Shown: positions 13,211-25,283 of the stretch, piece by piece
Numbering within the stretch: the stretch's first letter is position 1
Layout of the letters: every line of letters starts with the position of its first letter
NCBI GenBank assembly: GCA_050084985.1
Contig: JBITNC010000001.1
Span: 143,654,001-143,718,000 of the forward strand
DNA length: 64,000 bases
Direction: 5' to 3'
DNA from: Nageia nagi
Taxonomy: Eukaryota; Pinophyta
Program-made: the position numbers and the translations under genes
The notes under the pieces: model-generated
Seen by the model: the letters and a program-made list of their open reading frames with translations, nothing else
Databases searched by the model: none
What the model was told of the DNA's origin: nothing

Positions 13211-13339
13211 TAATAGGTTCAGAATGATTTGCAATTTTTTTTCCAAATTTTCACATCTTTTTTTTTAAATTTGTATAAAATGTGCCCATTAAAATACATA
13301 GTAAATTTATTTTTCTAATTAATTTAGCCATTATTTCTA

Positions 13340-14970
13340 ACCAGGTTTCAAGTAGATTCACTAGGATTTTATAGGTCACTTTTAGAGGAGGGATCATAAA
13401 ATTTATCCTAGTTACAAGCATGATAGAGTAAGGTTAAGGATACATCTCCATGATAGATAGACTAATTAGTATAGAGATATGCTATCAAGGCTACATTCCT
13501 AGGACATCATATGGTAACCCTACCTTAGTGGGTCCCATTGGGATGAAGAGGACATTGAGCTAGATGTTCTAGAAGGAGCCAACATGTTAGAGGATGACAT
13601 GTTTGATATGTACAGATTTTTTGCTATGAGTGGGTATAAACGTAGTATAGGCTAGTTTAGGATGTCCCCTTAGACTTTGTGCTCTATGGAAAGACACATT
13701 AAAATGCCCTGATGAGGCCAAGAATTACCTATGTCAAGCCTAATGTAGTGCCATATGCACCTATAGTTCAAGTAGCTATGGAATATGATGGGATAATCCT
13801 AGCATACCATGCCTTGTGAGCTCTCTAGAGGGACTAGCTACCCAATTTGATTATCATAGTCATGTAGAACCTGGCACCCTTGGTGGCTCCATGGGTATCA
13901 AAGGGTGAAGTAAGCCTTAAAGTTGAGGATGGAGAGGAGGAGGAGGTTGCTTATGAGAAGGAAGAGGTTGTTTATGAGGAGGATGAGGAGGGCATATAGT
14001 ACTAAGGAGTTTAGGATCAGGGGATCCTTGAGATAGATATGTACGATAAGTTAATAGAAGAGGAGGCACCTTAGGAGGGACTACATCAAAAATAGGTTGA
14101 GTAGTAGGGAGAGGGAGATGTCAAGTTCCAAACACCCAAGTGGAACCTACATGAGATCCTATACCCTAGATTTGGTACCTTTATAAGTGTGTGAGTGATC
14201 TAGTATTAGGGAGAGTACAATGCTCTCTAGGAATAGCATGATCAGATGCAAGTGTAGCTAGAAATAAAGTAGGGAACTAGAATAATGGATGAGAACCAAG
14301 TTACATAGCTACAAGGATAAGTCAAAGTCCTGCCAATGGATATGAAAATACTACTAATAGTGTTCATTATAGTAACCCAAGATAGATATATGTTGTGAGC
14401 ATAGGTAGAGGGTGGAATAGGTCTAGGGAAGAAATGAACACCCAAATGGATGAGCTCCAAATAGTTCTAGATTGGGATAGAGCTTAGGATGTTGTAATAT
14501 AGTCACATAGATAAAGGCTTGATTGATAGGGATGAGGGTAGGATCAGGGGGTTGATTCTCTCAAGGTAGGTAGATATCTAAAAATAATTATGATAGGCCC
14601 TAGATGACTCAGATAGGGAAACCATCAGGGTGCAAGAATGGTAGCACTAGATGATAGAATTAGGTATGATTCTTATAGACCTAGAGGCCTCCTAAACTAC
14701 CTATATAGTGAGGATATGTCAAGGAGTATCATAAGGATTCAACAAAGTGAGGGGAACTTAGTGTAATAGCCCACACCTATAAAGAGTACTGTGATAGAGA
14801 TTGTTACTATTGCAAAGATAGAGAAAAGGGGATACCCAAGGACTAGCATTGAAAGGCCTCTAATACGTGCCATCTCATAGGTTGTTAGAAAATTTATTAG
14901 GTCACCTCTATTGGTTAGTCAAAGAAAAGATTCAAGAGAGAGAAGCCCATCAAGGGCTCAAAAATAACTG
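13340..14970 (+). pseudogene. Decayed ORF, C-terminal part, plant-mobile-domain-like
   Basis: Plus-strand frames read as former protein over about 1.6 kb with stops and frame slips. A segment near 13400-13620 carries HLHD, YRDMLSRLHS and then DIIW-x-PY. The tryptophan followed by Pro-Tyr is a frequent feature of plant mobile domain proteins. It is followed by an acidic stretch (13925-14000, Glu/Val/Tyr-rich with EEEEVAYEKEEVVYEEDEEG), then Gln/Glu-rich sequence to about 14300, consistent with a disordered tail. A Cys/Arg-rich end (RDCYYCKDREKRGYPRTS, near 14800-14850) and an Arg/Ser-rich segment (RKDSRERSPSRAQK, near 14930) precede a stop just before the purine tract at 14971. I read it as the continuation of the ORF at 11330. 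A protein ending right at a polypurine tract and LTR start would fit an LTR element carrying a PMD-type gene. Confidence 0.45.
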
Positions 14971-14991
14971 ATAGAGGAGGTGTGAGGACCC
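14971..14991 (+). promoter_or_regulatory. Possible polypurine tract and 3' LTR start
   Basis: ATAGAGGAGG (14971-14980) is followed at once by TGTGAGGACCC. A purine run directly before TG is the expected 3' LTR junction, and the TG begins with a TGTGA string like the chromovirus LTRs in this window. The matching 5' LTR was not found upstream, so the element, if real, is incomplete. Confidence 0.4.
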
Positions 14992-17830
14992 TACATCATA
15001 AGGGGGAAATAGATATAGTTATGTTATGACATGTTATTTATTTTTTTTGTGCCATAGTGTGCATCCTATGTATATGGTAAGACACTATGTATATGCAAGA
15101 CTTCTATGGACATTGACATGATGTATGTTTGTATATGTGATAAACATGTATGGTTGACATTATGTATGTATGTATGTATGAACATGATGGATGCATTTGA
15201 ACATTATGGACTCATGTAAATTTATGATGATGATGTTATATGATACACATGTTTTGACTATACTTATGGATTTTTATTAATGTAACTATGTATGGATACA
15301 TGCTTATAATACAATGGATGCACTTATGTATGATATTAATACACTTGGTTATGAATGTATAAAATGAACCCTAAATGCATAAAAATGATACATGGACTAA
15401 AATGAACTTGTCTATTTAATCACACATCATAAAATGAACATGCATGATTAACCACACAAGGAGAATGAACCTTAATGAAAAACATTAATGGACCTTAAGA
15501 TATATCATAAGAGAATAAAAATATAATAAAATGAGTAAATAAGATAATATAACTGGCAGTTGACATACCTAAAAATATAAGGGAATGAAGAAACACTTGT
15601 AAATAGGATACAAAAATGATAAAGATATAAAATCATACAATGAATATAATTATAATAAAATTAAGTGAAAAAAATATATATAAAGATTAAAAAAAATAAA
15701 AATATAAGGATAATAAAAACCAAGAACAAAAATTGACTAAAATATAAAAATAACATAAAGATAATAAAATCAAATGACCAAATTGACTAAAAAAGTTAAT
15801 AAGATCAAATGAAAAATAGACTAAAAAGATAAATGATGAATATGCTAAAGGATAATAAGACCAAATGACATGAATTGACTAAATGAACCTAAAATAACAA
15901 TAAACAAATATGTAAAATGTTAATAAAACAAGTTGACACACTACAAAATTATCCTATAACTACATGTAAAATGAGGTAAGGTACATTTCATAAAGACATC
16001 CCCTAAGTACTTGATCTAAGCTAATCATGAGGAATAAATAAGACACATATTGAGATTCTACCATGATGCAACAAAAATGAACCAAAATAAGACTATTATG
16101 AAATTAACACTTTCTAAAATGTAAAAAATACAAACTTTGATGGATGATAACTAGTGACCATGCTAACGATTTGATGAAGTATCTTGATGATATGATAGAT
16201 GATACTACAATTTAATATAAAGATCAAATGATTCAAAAAATAGAGCTCATTTTTCCTATTTTCAAAACCAAAATAGAAGGCTACTTGGGCCAAGGTGATA
16301 ACCCTTCAATGCTCACAAAAAGTACATTATTCCAAGTAGTTCGATAAATGGCTTGTGAAAATTGACTAGATAATCAAAACTTGACATGATAATTAAATTT
16401 AGATCACTTATAGTCTAAAAATAGATATTTTTAAAAATAAACACAATTTGCTATATATAAAATGGTAAAATTGTAGCAAACTTTTTAGGGTACCAAATTT
16501 CAGGAACTTCATCCCTAAAACAAATGGATGAAGAGACAATGATGAAATGACTTGAAATGGTATGGTATGACATGATAGGACCTAATGAGGCATAATATGA
16601 ATAATATACAAGTTAATACCATAATGTTATGGAATTATATATGCTAGGGTGATTATGCAAAGGGCAAACTTTAAACTTGAAATAAATGCGTAAGATGGGA
16701 TCTAAAATGGATGAAATTAAATTTTTAGGGATACTAGTATGAATGTGATGTAAGGGAAATGAATTGTTTGCCAAACTAACATGGTTAAAATAACTTTAGA
16801 AAGTTAAAAAAAAAAAAATTTAACAAAATGAAAAAGGATGCAAACATGATGAAAGCAAAATAAATGCAACCAAGGCACAAAATGATAAGAATCATGGAAA
16901 AAATAGTTATAAAAATTCAAACAATGATAAAATAATATGAATATAGATAAGTACTTGTAAAATGATAAAGATGAAAAATGTGGCATCGATGCAAGTTCAT
17001 CCATGTCATAATTCATAATAATTTTGTATGGTATTTCCCTCAAAAATCATGCTACTCTATAGTCTATGATCAATCCTAGGGGATTGATTTTAAGGAAACC
17101 TAATATTTTGACTAAGATCCAAATGGTTGTATCATAACTAGAAAATTATGGATTATATTTTGTTATAAGTAACCTAAATATACATGTAAATGTCATTGAT
17201 GGGGGCCTTGAATAAGTAGGATGCAATGGAACTGACACACCAAACAAGATGAAGAACATAAAGTGAATAAAAGTGAAAGAAAATATCAAAGAAAATAACA
17301 ACTTGGTCAAGCTGGGTTATTTTGGTATTGACTTCAACTCATGTTTAGGATTGTACTTGCTTCATTATAGAATGAAGATAATGTCCAACATTCCCAACCC
17401 AGATGACGATCAAGAGTGGTGAAAATAAAATGATAAATACAACATGACAACAAATTATAGAAATATATAATGATACTAGGATTGATGCATGATAGGGAAA
17501 TGAGTGACTTGTGGTTTTTGTGCACCCAAAAAAAAAAGGTAGGATGATAATAAAAATAGAGAACCAACTAAGTATCAACTCCTAATGATATGATAAAAAA
17601 TAAAATAAAGTGAAGAGATAACAAGGTGGTACACACATAAGCCCAAGGGGATGACTGTACATAATACATCCCTCACAACTTAGTGTAGGATACATGAGCA
17701 ACTAGAAAAAGATGATATGCTATGATAAATAAAGAAAAGAGATGAAATGATATGCATAAGAAGAAAACAAGAACCAACAAACTAAGAAAAATAAAGAGAG
17801 ATAAAACAAGGCAAAGACTAAGCATAGAAT
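14992..17830. other. AT-rich region, possible LTR/UTR remnants, no gene
   Basis: No coding frame was supported. It contains TATG-rich sequence (15161-15180 is five TATG units), A-rich text with an imperfect recurring phrase (ataataaaatcaaatga ... ttgactaaaa, about 15700-15890), and short A runs such as 16807-16818. If TGTGAGGACCC at 14981 is an LTR start, its LTR extends into this stretch. The 3' LTR of the minus-strand Tat element should also lie here, but no ends were identified. Confidence 0.4.
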
Positions 17831-17839
17831 AGAAAAATA

Positions 17840-18760
17840 CGGATGATATTAATAGGCTCTAATTCTTCCCATACCTCTAAAAAATGGTAGGCACTAGTAT
17901 AAAAGTTTCTCTTAAATATGTAAGGCCTTAACCAATTTGATGCAAACTTCTCTCAAAGAGGTAATTCAAGGTGTGATTATTGTTGATTCTCTTTAAGTAC
18001 CAATTCACCAATATTGAATTCTTTAGGTATGACCTTGTTATTATATACAAGTTTCAATAGTTCTTAATAGACCTTATGATGTTCAATGGATTTGACATGT
18101 CTCTCATCAATAAGGATAATTTGATCTAAGTGGGCTTGTCTAGCTTCCTCATCTAGAATGAGGCCCTAAAGATGAACCCTCAAATATGGAATCTCTAACT
18201 CAAATTGCATGACTACTTTTGTACCATAGACTAATTAGAAGGGGGTGAACCCCATAAGAATTCTAATATTAGTACAATAGTCCCCTAAGGCATATGGGAC
18301 ATACTCATGTAAATTCCTATGATTATAATTAACCATATTTTTCAAGATCATTATAATGGTGTTATTGAATGCCTTTTCATGACCATTACCTTGGGGGTAA
18401 TAAGGTATAGAGAGAAAATAATGAATATTATAATTATTAAATAGTCCTCTCACATGCTAATTCTTGAAACATGGCCTATTATCTAATATGATCTTATGTG
18501 GCATATCATACCTACATATAATGTGAGTGTTAATGAATTGGTCAATATTAGAACCTGTGGTGGACACAAGTAGCTCAACCTTGATCCACTTGGTGAACTA
18601 CTCTATCATAGTGATAATGAGCTTACGGTTGCCTAAAGAGGGAGGTACAAACTATCTACAAGATCAAAGTCCCATTGTGCAAAAGACCACATAGAGTGGA
18701 TAGGGTTAAGTTCTTAAGCAAGTAGATGCTACAAATGAAGAATGTTGTTGATACTTAACA
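17840..18760 (-). pseudogene. Element C integrase remnant (Tat/Ogre lineage)
   Basis: Minus-strand translation gives an integrase core. A block IILDNRPCFKN (near 18450-18490) matches the second catalytic Asp region of Ty3/gypsy integrases. It is followed by YYPQGNGHEKAFNN near 18370-18390, where the usual NGQ-x-E glutamate position reads Lys, a likely G-to-A change. Downstream comes a YALGDY-like block and MGFTPF, corresponding to the ALWAYRT...G-x-TPF region. The frame continues with stops to about 17850. Upstream (about 18500-18760) matches the start of the core but is more damaged. It is the last domain of the pol order protease-RT-RNase H-integrase seen from 22.8 to 17.8 kb and so belongs with those remnants. 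Confidence 0.7.
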
Positions 18761-19179
18761 TACTTATTGATATATTACCAACATTCTCATTCCATGGTAA
18801 GAAAAATGCAACTCATCCTGAGAATATGTTTGGCAATGGTAGTTCCATTAAAGTGCCTACCACATATACCATCATGACAAGTATGAATAGAAATAAATTG
18901 ATAACAAAGCTCTAAACAATGTAAGAGGATTTAATCATATGATTGTTTATAGAAAATATGTCCTAAGATAGCATAATGGGTAGCCTTTTTCTTAAATGTC
19001 CATTTTTACCTATTGATAACTTAGGAGGTTTGGCATTCCACTTTAGATAATCATGTAGTTGCTTGTATGACAAGTCATGTGGTTTATCAATGACCTCATT
19101 CATTGAATCCAAAGGTAGACTCTAAGATAATGATGCCTTGAGGGAATACACCTTCAAAGTCACTATCTCCACATGTTGA

Positions 19180-20150
19180 ATATGTCAATTAGAATTAGGA
19201 GGAATAAGTGACCCTAAGGATGCCATAGTGTTAGAAAACATATTAAATGATCTAAGGGTAGCCTTAATTTTTTATGACTTTAACCTTTTTTGTAACCATA
19301 ATTTCATATCTTGATAAACATTAAGAACCTCATTATGACACTAGTATATGCCTAAAACATGATTAAGAACTAACTAAGAGTCTACATAAATGATGAGTAT
19401 TTTAAATTTCAACTTGATGGATGCATTAAGACCAAAATTAATGCCTCATACTCTACATTATTATTGGTATATAAAAATTCAAGTTTGAAAGAGTACATAA
19501 TAGGGACCCCCTCAGGGTGAAGAAGACAACTCCTCCCCATCCCCCTTATTCACATCTCAACCTTTCAAAGTACATAATAATGTCATAGTATTCTTTGGTA
19601 TCTACTAGCTCCTTAATCTCATGAATCTTTAACATGTCCTTATCAGGGAGGGTGATCTTGAGAGGAGTAGTAACCTATATAGTGCCTTTGATAACTGATC
19701 TATTATGACCTAACCTTTGACTAACTTCTAGTTGATAAACACTAAGTAAAACTCTAAAAGAAACATGATCCACTTGGTAGTGCATGTATTATAGTATGCT
19801 TTACTCATTATATACTTCAATGGATCAGCTCAAGAAATTATATAAGTGGTATAATTTAATATGTAGTCCATGATTTTCTTAGCTAGAAAGATTACTAGAA
19901 GGTAAACCTTCTCAATGTAAACATACTTGAGTTCATAATCAATAATTGTATAACTAAGATAATAGATAGACTATTCCTTTTCCTACTTGTTCTTCTAGGT
20001 TAGCATGATGCCTAGTGCAATATTAGTAGCCAAAATATATAAATAGAATTGGACATTATCCTTGGGAGGAATAAGGACTAGGGGATTAAGCATATATTGC
20101 TTGATATCATTCAAATATCACTAAAAACTCTCACCCCACTCAAAATATAC
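19180..20150 (-). pseudogene. Element C RNase H and extra RNase H-like region
   Basis: Between the RT and integrase remnants the minus strand carries badly damaged sequence matching the two successive RNase H regions of Tat-lineage elements. Near 19380-19500 short pieces ending FKLEF-like and SIKLKFKILIIYVDS resemble the 'YSFKLEF-TNN-x-x-EYEAL ... K-x-YGDS' core of the additional archaeal-type RNase H typical of the Tat clade. Frames shift repeatedly, so catalytic residues cannot all be placed. Identification depends on position as much as on motifs. Confidence 0.5.
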
Positions 20151-20219
20151 ATACTTCTTAAGGAGCCAATTTAATGGTATACACTTATCTAATTACTAAG
20201 CTATAAATGTTTTTATATA

Positions 20220-20960
20220 TTAGATCATGCCCTGAAGGCTTATTAAGGACTTGAAATCATGATCCAAAGGCATACTAGTGATAGCAGTCACTTTCTTAGG
20301 ATTGATCTTTGTACCTCTTTTGGAAATGATGAACCCTAGGAGCTTTGTTGATGTGATACTAAATACATATTTCTTAGGATTTAATATGATATTTTTCTTA
20401 AGCAATCTCTCCAAGACTCTCTCTAGCACTTCCCAATGTTGATCTCAATTTCTAGACTTTACTAACAAATATCATGCATCATGTTGGTGAAGTGAGCTCC
20501 ATAATATCATGCAACATGTCATGGAATAACAAAGTCATGGCTTATTGATATATGCCATCAATATTGTTAAGGCCAAATATTATGACCTTGTAATAAAAAG
20601 TCACCCATGATGTAGTGAATGCAATCTTATGTTGATCTTAAGGAGCAACCCAAATCTAATTGTACCCTAAAAAATCATACATGACTGATAACATCTCATA
20701 TCTTGTTGTATATTCGATCAAAGTGTTGATATTTGGAAATGGGAAATCATTATTAGGGCATGCTATATTTATAGCCCTTAATTCCATGCATATCCTAATA
20801 TGAGATTTAGGATTACTAACAAGAGTCATGTTAGACACTTATGGTGGGTAATCTATAGGGTTAATTAATTTGTCATTGAAGAGCTTTTGAAACTCATCCT
20901 TGATTAGAAGTGACTGGTTTGGATTTACCCTTCTAGGCTTTTGCTTGAATAATTTGGCAT
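20220..20960 (-). pseudogene. Element C reverse transcriptase remnant
   Basis: Two minus-strand blocks carry RT motifs in order. Near 20660-20830, RICMELRAINIACPNNDFP resembles the 'RVCVDFRDLNKACPKDDFPLP' block of Tat-lineage RTs and is followed by INTLIEYTTRYEMLSVM and GYN. Near 20220-20430, LLKKNIILNPKKYVF and LLGFIISKRG match the 'LRLNPEKCVFGV ... FLGFIVS-x-RGI' connection region. Between them the sequence where YVDD should lie (about 20450-20540) is frameshifted and the catalytic Asp pair is not preserved. A dead enzyme. Confidence 0.7.
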
Positions 20961-20999
20961 TTAGAAGAGTGAAAATATTATGAATTACTATGTTGGGAT

Positions 21000-22540
21000 C
21001 CATACTAGGCACATCTTGATAACTAAAGGAAAATATCCTAACATGCTTTTTTAGTATTTTTGTGGCTTTTTCTCTCTACTTCATCTAACACATCCAAGAA
21101 GATTACCTTTAAATCTATGGTATCCTCATTGATATCTATATTGATTAAATTTCTCAAGTGCATATGACATCCATCATCTAACTACTTAAATATGAGAAGG
21201 TACAAAAAGTTATCATTATCCAAATTATTAATGAAGGAATATGGAATAGATGATCCGATCTCATTAGGGAAATGAAAAGAAAGAGATGCATCACTCAAGA
21301 TAAGATATAGAATAGACAAAGGTGAAGAGAAATATATGGATATAGGAATAATAGAATTCTATGAATTACAACCTAAAAGCTCATGGATGAAACTATCAAT
21401 GAAAATTATTGAAATATCAAAGGCAAGGTAAACAAAAAGCTCATGGATGAAACCATTTGGGATGGAACACTTATAGCCATGATGATTATATGCATGAAAC
21501 TACAAACTTATATCATGCTCTTCATTGTGTGATATATCCTATTCTAGAATATTTAGATTTTCAAACTATTCTTCTAGAATTTTTATCTTATGGCCATAAA
21601 ACCCTAGACTACATTTATCTCATTCAGATTGAAAAGGAACCAAAAAAGAATTAACTTACCCCTAATCAAATTCACCTATAGCATATCATTTTCATTTCCA
21701 TTTAGCAAGGATTTTATGCACCAAATTAGGAAATGGAAAATATTCAATTATAGAACAAAACATCTCCTTAAGATGATTCCTAAGGGGAATGTCTTGGGGT
21801 AAATCTATACCCATATAAGTGAAGAAAGATTTATCTAAACATAAGCCTAGTTACAAAATAGAATCAAGAGCAAGTGGGGATTCTTGATCTATTCCCCATT
21901 CATGTGCAAAGGGAATATTAAAAAAAATATGATTTATATGATATTCCTTCTTTCTAATACATTCATACTTAATGAGATTAGATGATGGTGACATGACAAG
22001 ATTCACAAACTATTGGTCAAAAGGAATGTGACCAACTTGGGACAAAGAAGGTATATCTTTCTAATTCAAATAAGATGTAAGATATGAGGATGATGATTAT
22101 GATTTATCAAATGGAGGTAATTGATGATACAATTGCCAACATTACCATATATGGTTGCAGATGAGGTCTAACAAATGGAAGAAGCATTTGCAAAATCCTT
22201 AAGAGTTTTACCATTATGATGTATAAGGGGATCCAAACTAGATAAAACTGATGAAGATGGCTAAGAAGAAGTGATGGATTGAATACATGGAAGAGTGAAA
22301 TATGGATTTTCTTATGAAGTTAAATGTTTAGTATGAGGATGATTATTCATAAGAATGCTGATAGGAAAAAGATGTTCACATGACATATGAAGGGACTTCG
22401 GAGAGAAAGCAGAGATACTGTGACTAAAATGATTCAAATCACCTACAATGCAATGTCCTTCTATTGCATAGGTATTTTTTAAATCTATATAGGGCATATG
22501 AAACTAAATCCATGTACTCTATACTTTATTTACATAAAAG
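21000..22540 (-). pseudogene. Element C protease-RT linker region, heavily decayed
   Basis: This lies between the protease and RT blocks of the minus-strand Tat-like element. Short stretches read as protein on the minus strand, such as LPQDIPLRNHLKEMF near 21780. No catalytic motif is expected here. Its place and length parallel the linker in element B (32.7-33.8 kb), which supports the same lineage. The plus-strand open frame at 21457-21654 is not supported as a gene. Confidence 0.45.
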
Positions 22541-22549
22541 TAGGTTATA

Positions 22550-23340
22550 CTACATCTCACCATCAAACACATGGCATGTAGCTAATATCTCTTTGATTCC
22601 AACCATGATTAGAAGAATGATTGTACCCATAGTTATAGCCAAAGTGTTATTGAAGGCCCTAATAGTAAGAGTGAGAGCATTTAAATATTTGATATGAATA
22701 TTCATTCTATTAAGTGATATGAAAGATATAAATTTAATGGTAGATCCATTATCAACAAGCACTCTCTTGGATGGGCGAGAATCTACATAGGTTACTATAT
22801 ACAAGACAAGATACCTTAGCTTATCTAATGCTAATTGCTAAATCTTATCCTAATAGAAAGTGATCCCTAATAATTTAGAACTTTGGATAACCTTTATAAA
22901 GTATCCAAAATAGTTATGGTTATCATCATCTAACTCAATAGATTTGATGATGTTGTTCAAAGCATTCATGTGTTTAGGAGATTATTGCAATAAATCCTAT
23001 AAGAAAAGCTTTATATTAGTAGTTTTAAGCTTTTGCTCTAGCTAAGTCTATGTGGTAATTAGTGCTCTAGGAGCTTGTATCTAAATATATATCCTTATCT
23101 AAGGTAGAGTTTGTTGAATCCATTACTCCATAGGAGGGGAGAAGGTGCTTTATAATGACCTCTTCTTTTCCTAATTGTTACATTGACCATGATACTATTG
23201 TGGATCTTGACTATATAAAATGTTGGAGATGGGTCCATGACTCCCATAAACTCATAGTCAGGGGATATGTTGATGCCTCCCATAAAAATAAAATCTAACT
23301 CACTATTAGTAAAACCCATAAACTCATTATTCTACTTAGG
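22550..23340 (-). pseudogene. Element C gag C-terminus and aspartic protease remnant
   Basis: The minus strand contains an aspartic-protease block with the active-site sequence VLVDNGSTIKFIS (DNGS at 22742-22753). It is followed by NALTLTIRAFNNT...GTIILLIMVG, which matches the order of the protease in element B (LIDEGS ... LRAFN ... GSISLSIIVG). Upstream, 22830-23340 reads as a damaged gag/protease junction. The gag N-terminus is missing: only about 90 bases separate this part from the TGTAGACACC boundary at 23431. The element is therefore truncated at its 5' side. Confidence 0.65.
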
Positions 23341-23430
23341 GTTATAGTCATGGTTGATATGTTATGTTGCCATTAACAAAATATGGTTAACATTGTTGTT
23401 ATGTCTAAGCAATGGATCTTGAAAAAAATC

Positions 23431-24130
23431 AAATGTAGACACCTAAAAATGGCCCTTATTTTGATAAAGGAAATAAGGGAATAAAATTTTAAATAAATAA
23501 TAAAGTTTTTTAAACCCTAATAGTCATTGGTGACCTAATACAATCATCAATGACCCAATCCAATCATCGACATCTGATACACAATCACCAGCAATCTTGT
23601 AAATAGAAAAATGGAAAAATCAAGGTGCCTAAGGAAATAAACTAGTAAATCTTGGATGACTCATCATTTACCCCATGCATATAAACCTTGTGACAAGGTT
23701 GGATGAGCTTTTTTATCCTATCCTTACCTCCAACATATAAACTTTGGCCATCCCAAACATCTATGAATTAAACCTCTCATAAGGAGAAAAAGATTAAAGT
23801 TTTATGCAATAATACTTTGCTAAAATACACTCAAACTTGTAGTAGGTAATTGTATTACATTTTTCCATGCTTTCATACTTGCATTAAATTTTACTTTCAT
23901 ATATTTTTAACTATGTGAGTAGGTATGCTTGATATATTTCTTGTTTGTGTGTGTCCATGATTTGCTGGTGCATTATAGCTAGTTTGAGAAAAGGAAAGCC
24001 AAAAGAATATTGAGCACTCCAACATCATCATCAACATTTTCTTATAGGTTTATAGATACAATAATAAAAGCTTGCAAACATTGATATGCCCATTCAAAGG
24101 AGGTCTAAAGGAACCTATATCTCCCTCTAC
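23431..24130 (+). mobile_element. Probable solitary LTR start (TGTAGACACC...)
   Basis: The sequence changes character at 23431, where TGTAGACACCTAAAAATGGC begins. TG followed by a GACACC-type string is a common LTR opening in plant gypsy elements. TATA-like ATATAAA occurs near 23690 and again near 23730, about 260-300 bases in, and A/T-rich text with AATAA follows near 23800. This fits U3-R order on the plus strand. The 3' end was not identified with confidence. It lies against the truncated 5' side of the minus-strand element C. Confidence 0.4.
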
Positions 24131-25080
24131 TATAAGAAAAGCCCTTACTGTATAAGGCACTATTATACATCAAAAATCGATATGAGATATATCATTATAA
24201 ACTAATTATTGAGGTATATTCAAAATTTAATAAAATAATTATTGTTGGTTGTAACATGCTTTATTCTATTTTCATACAAGGTTATTTTTTGGGTAGTACA
24301 TTATGGGACTAGAAGGAGGGCATTTGCATACAAGCTACATCAAAACAAAGCTTAGGGGGTATTTTATGTGTTTTATTATTCATTTTTTATATCTTATGCC
24401 TTGTATTATCACTACTAATTTTGTGCTTTTTTCTATTTTCTATTCTCTATTTTTTAAATGTGTAATCATTGATGACTATTATCGAGTGCCAACAATAATG
24501 GATAATAACTAGCAACTAGACTTGGGCAACAATGTTAGGACTAAATTGCTAGTGATTCTAACTTAAATTGTGAAACATTAACAACTAAAATAGAGGATAT
24601 ACATTTAAACTTTCATCAATTCTAAAAGTGTAATTTAGGCAATAAAATGGAAAATAGGAATAAACCCCTTTTTGTGATTTCTCTTCTCAGATAACATATA
24701 GGAAGGGTAAATGAATGTTTAGTAATATACATCATTTTGTTTTAGTTTTAGTGAATTACATGAATGTTATTCATCTTTATTTGCTTTAGGAGCATACCAA
24801 CAAACTCACTTTAAATTTTCCATTACACTCACTTATGCTCTCTCTTTGCATGGAAAGGTAATATTAGGTGATCAAAATGGTTGTAATAGGAAAAGAGTAA
24901 CTGAACATTTTTTCTTTTCTCCATTTATCTCACTAAGATTGGTAATGAACTCTCATTAAATTACTTATGCACTCAAAAGGAGGAATTAAATTTCATTAAG
25001 AATGGAATGAATATAAGGTTAAATTACAAGGGTTAAGGTAGATTACAACATAATTAAATTGGTTAATTGATTGTTGGATA
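24131..25080. other. AT-rich DNA between probable LTR and 101-bp repeats
   Basis: No coding frame or RNA gene was recognised. The plus-strand open frame at 24303-24512 (69 codons) is Phe/Leu/Cys-rich and resembles no family. Phrases such as 'cactcacttatgctctctctttgcatgg' near 24825 weakly resemble the 101-bp repeat farther right, so this may be an older part of that array. Confidence 0.35.
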
Positions 25081-25283
25081 TTTACCTTCACATTAAAACT
25101 CTTCTTTTCTACCTTACCACTCTAGAAGGAAGCCAAAGTATTGTGACTTGAAGAGGAGTTAAAGAACATCATCTAAAGAAATTTACTTCACATTAAAACC
25201 CTTATTATCTTCCTTACCACTTCAAAACAAGGTCAAAGGATTGTGAATCAAAGAGGATTTAAAAGAATCTAATTTAAAGTAAT
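25081..25283. repeat. Two direct repeats of ~101 bp
   Basis: 25081-25181 and 25182-25282 align end to end. Both begin tttac(c)ttcacattaaaa, share ccttaccac, ccaaag/tcaaag, attgtga and aagagga, and end taaag-aat. A third, weaker copy starts at 25283 (tttacactcactta). The array lies just left of the LTR0 boundary. Confidence 0.55.

Noticed and set aside
15160-15180. TATG microsatellite as a regulatory site
   Set aside because: A simple five-unit repeat in TATG-rich DNA; nothing supports function.
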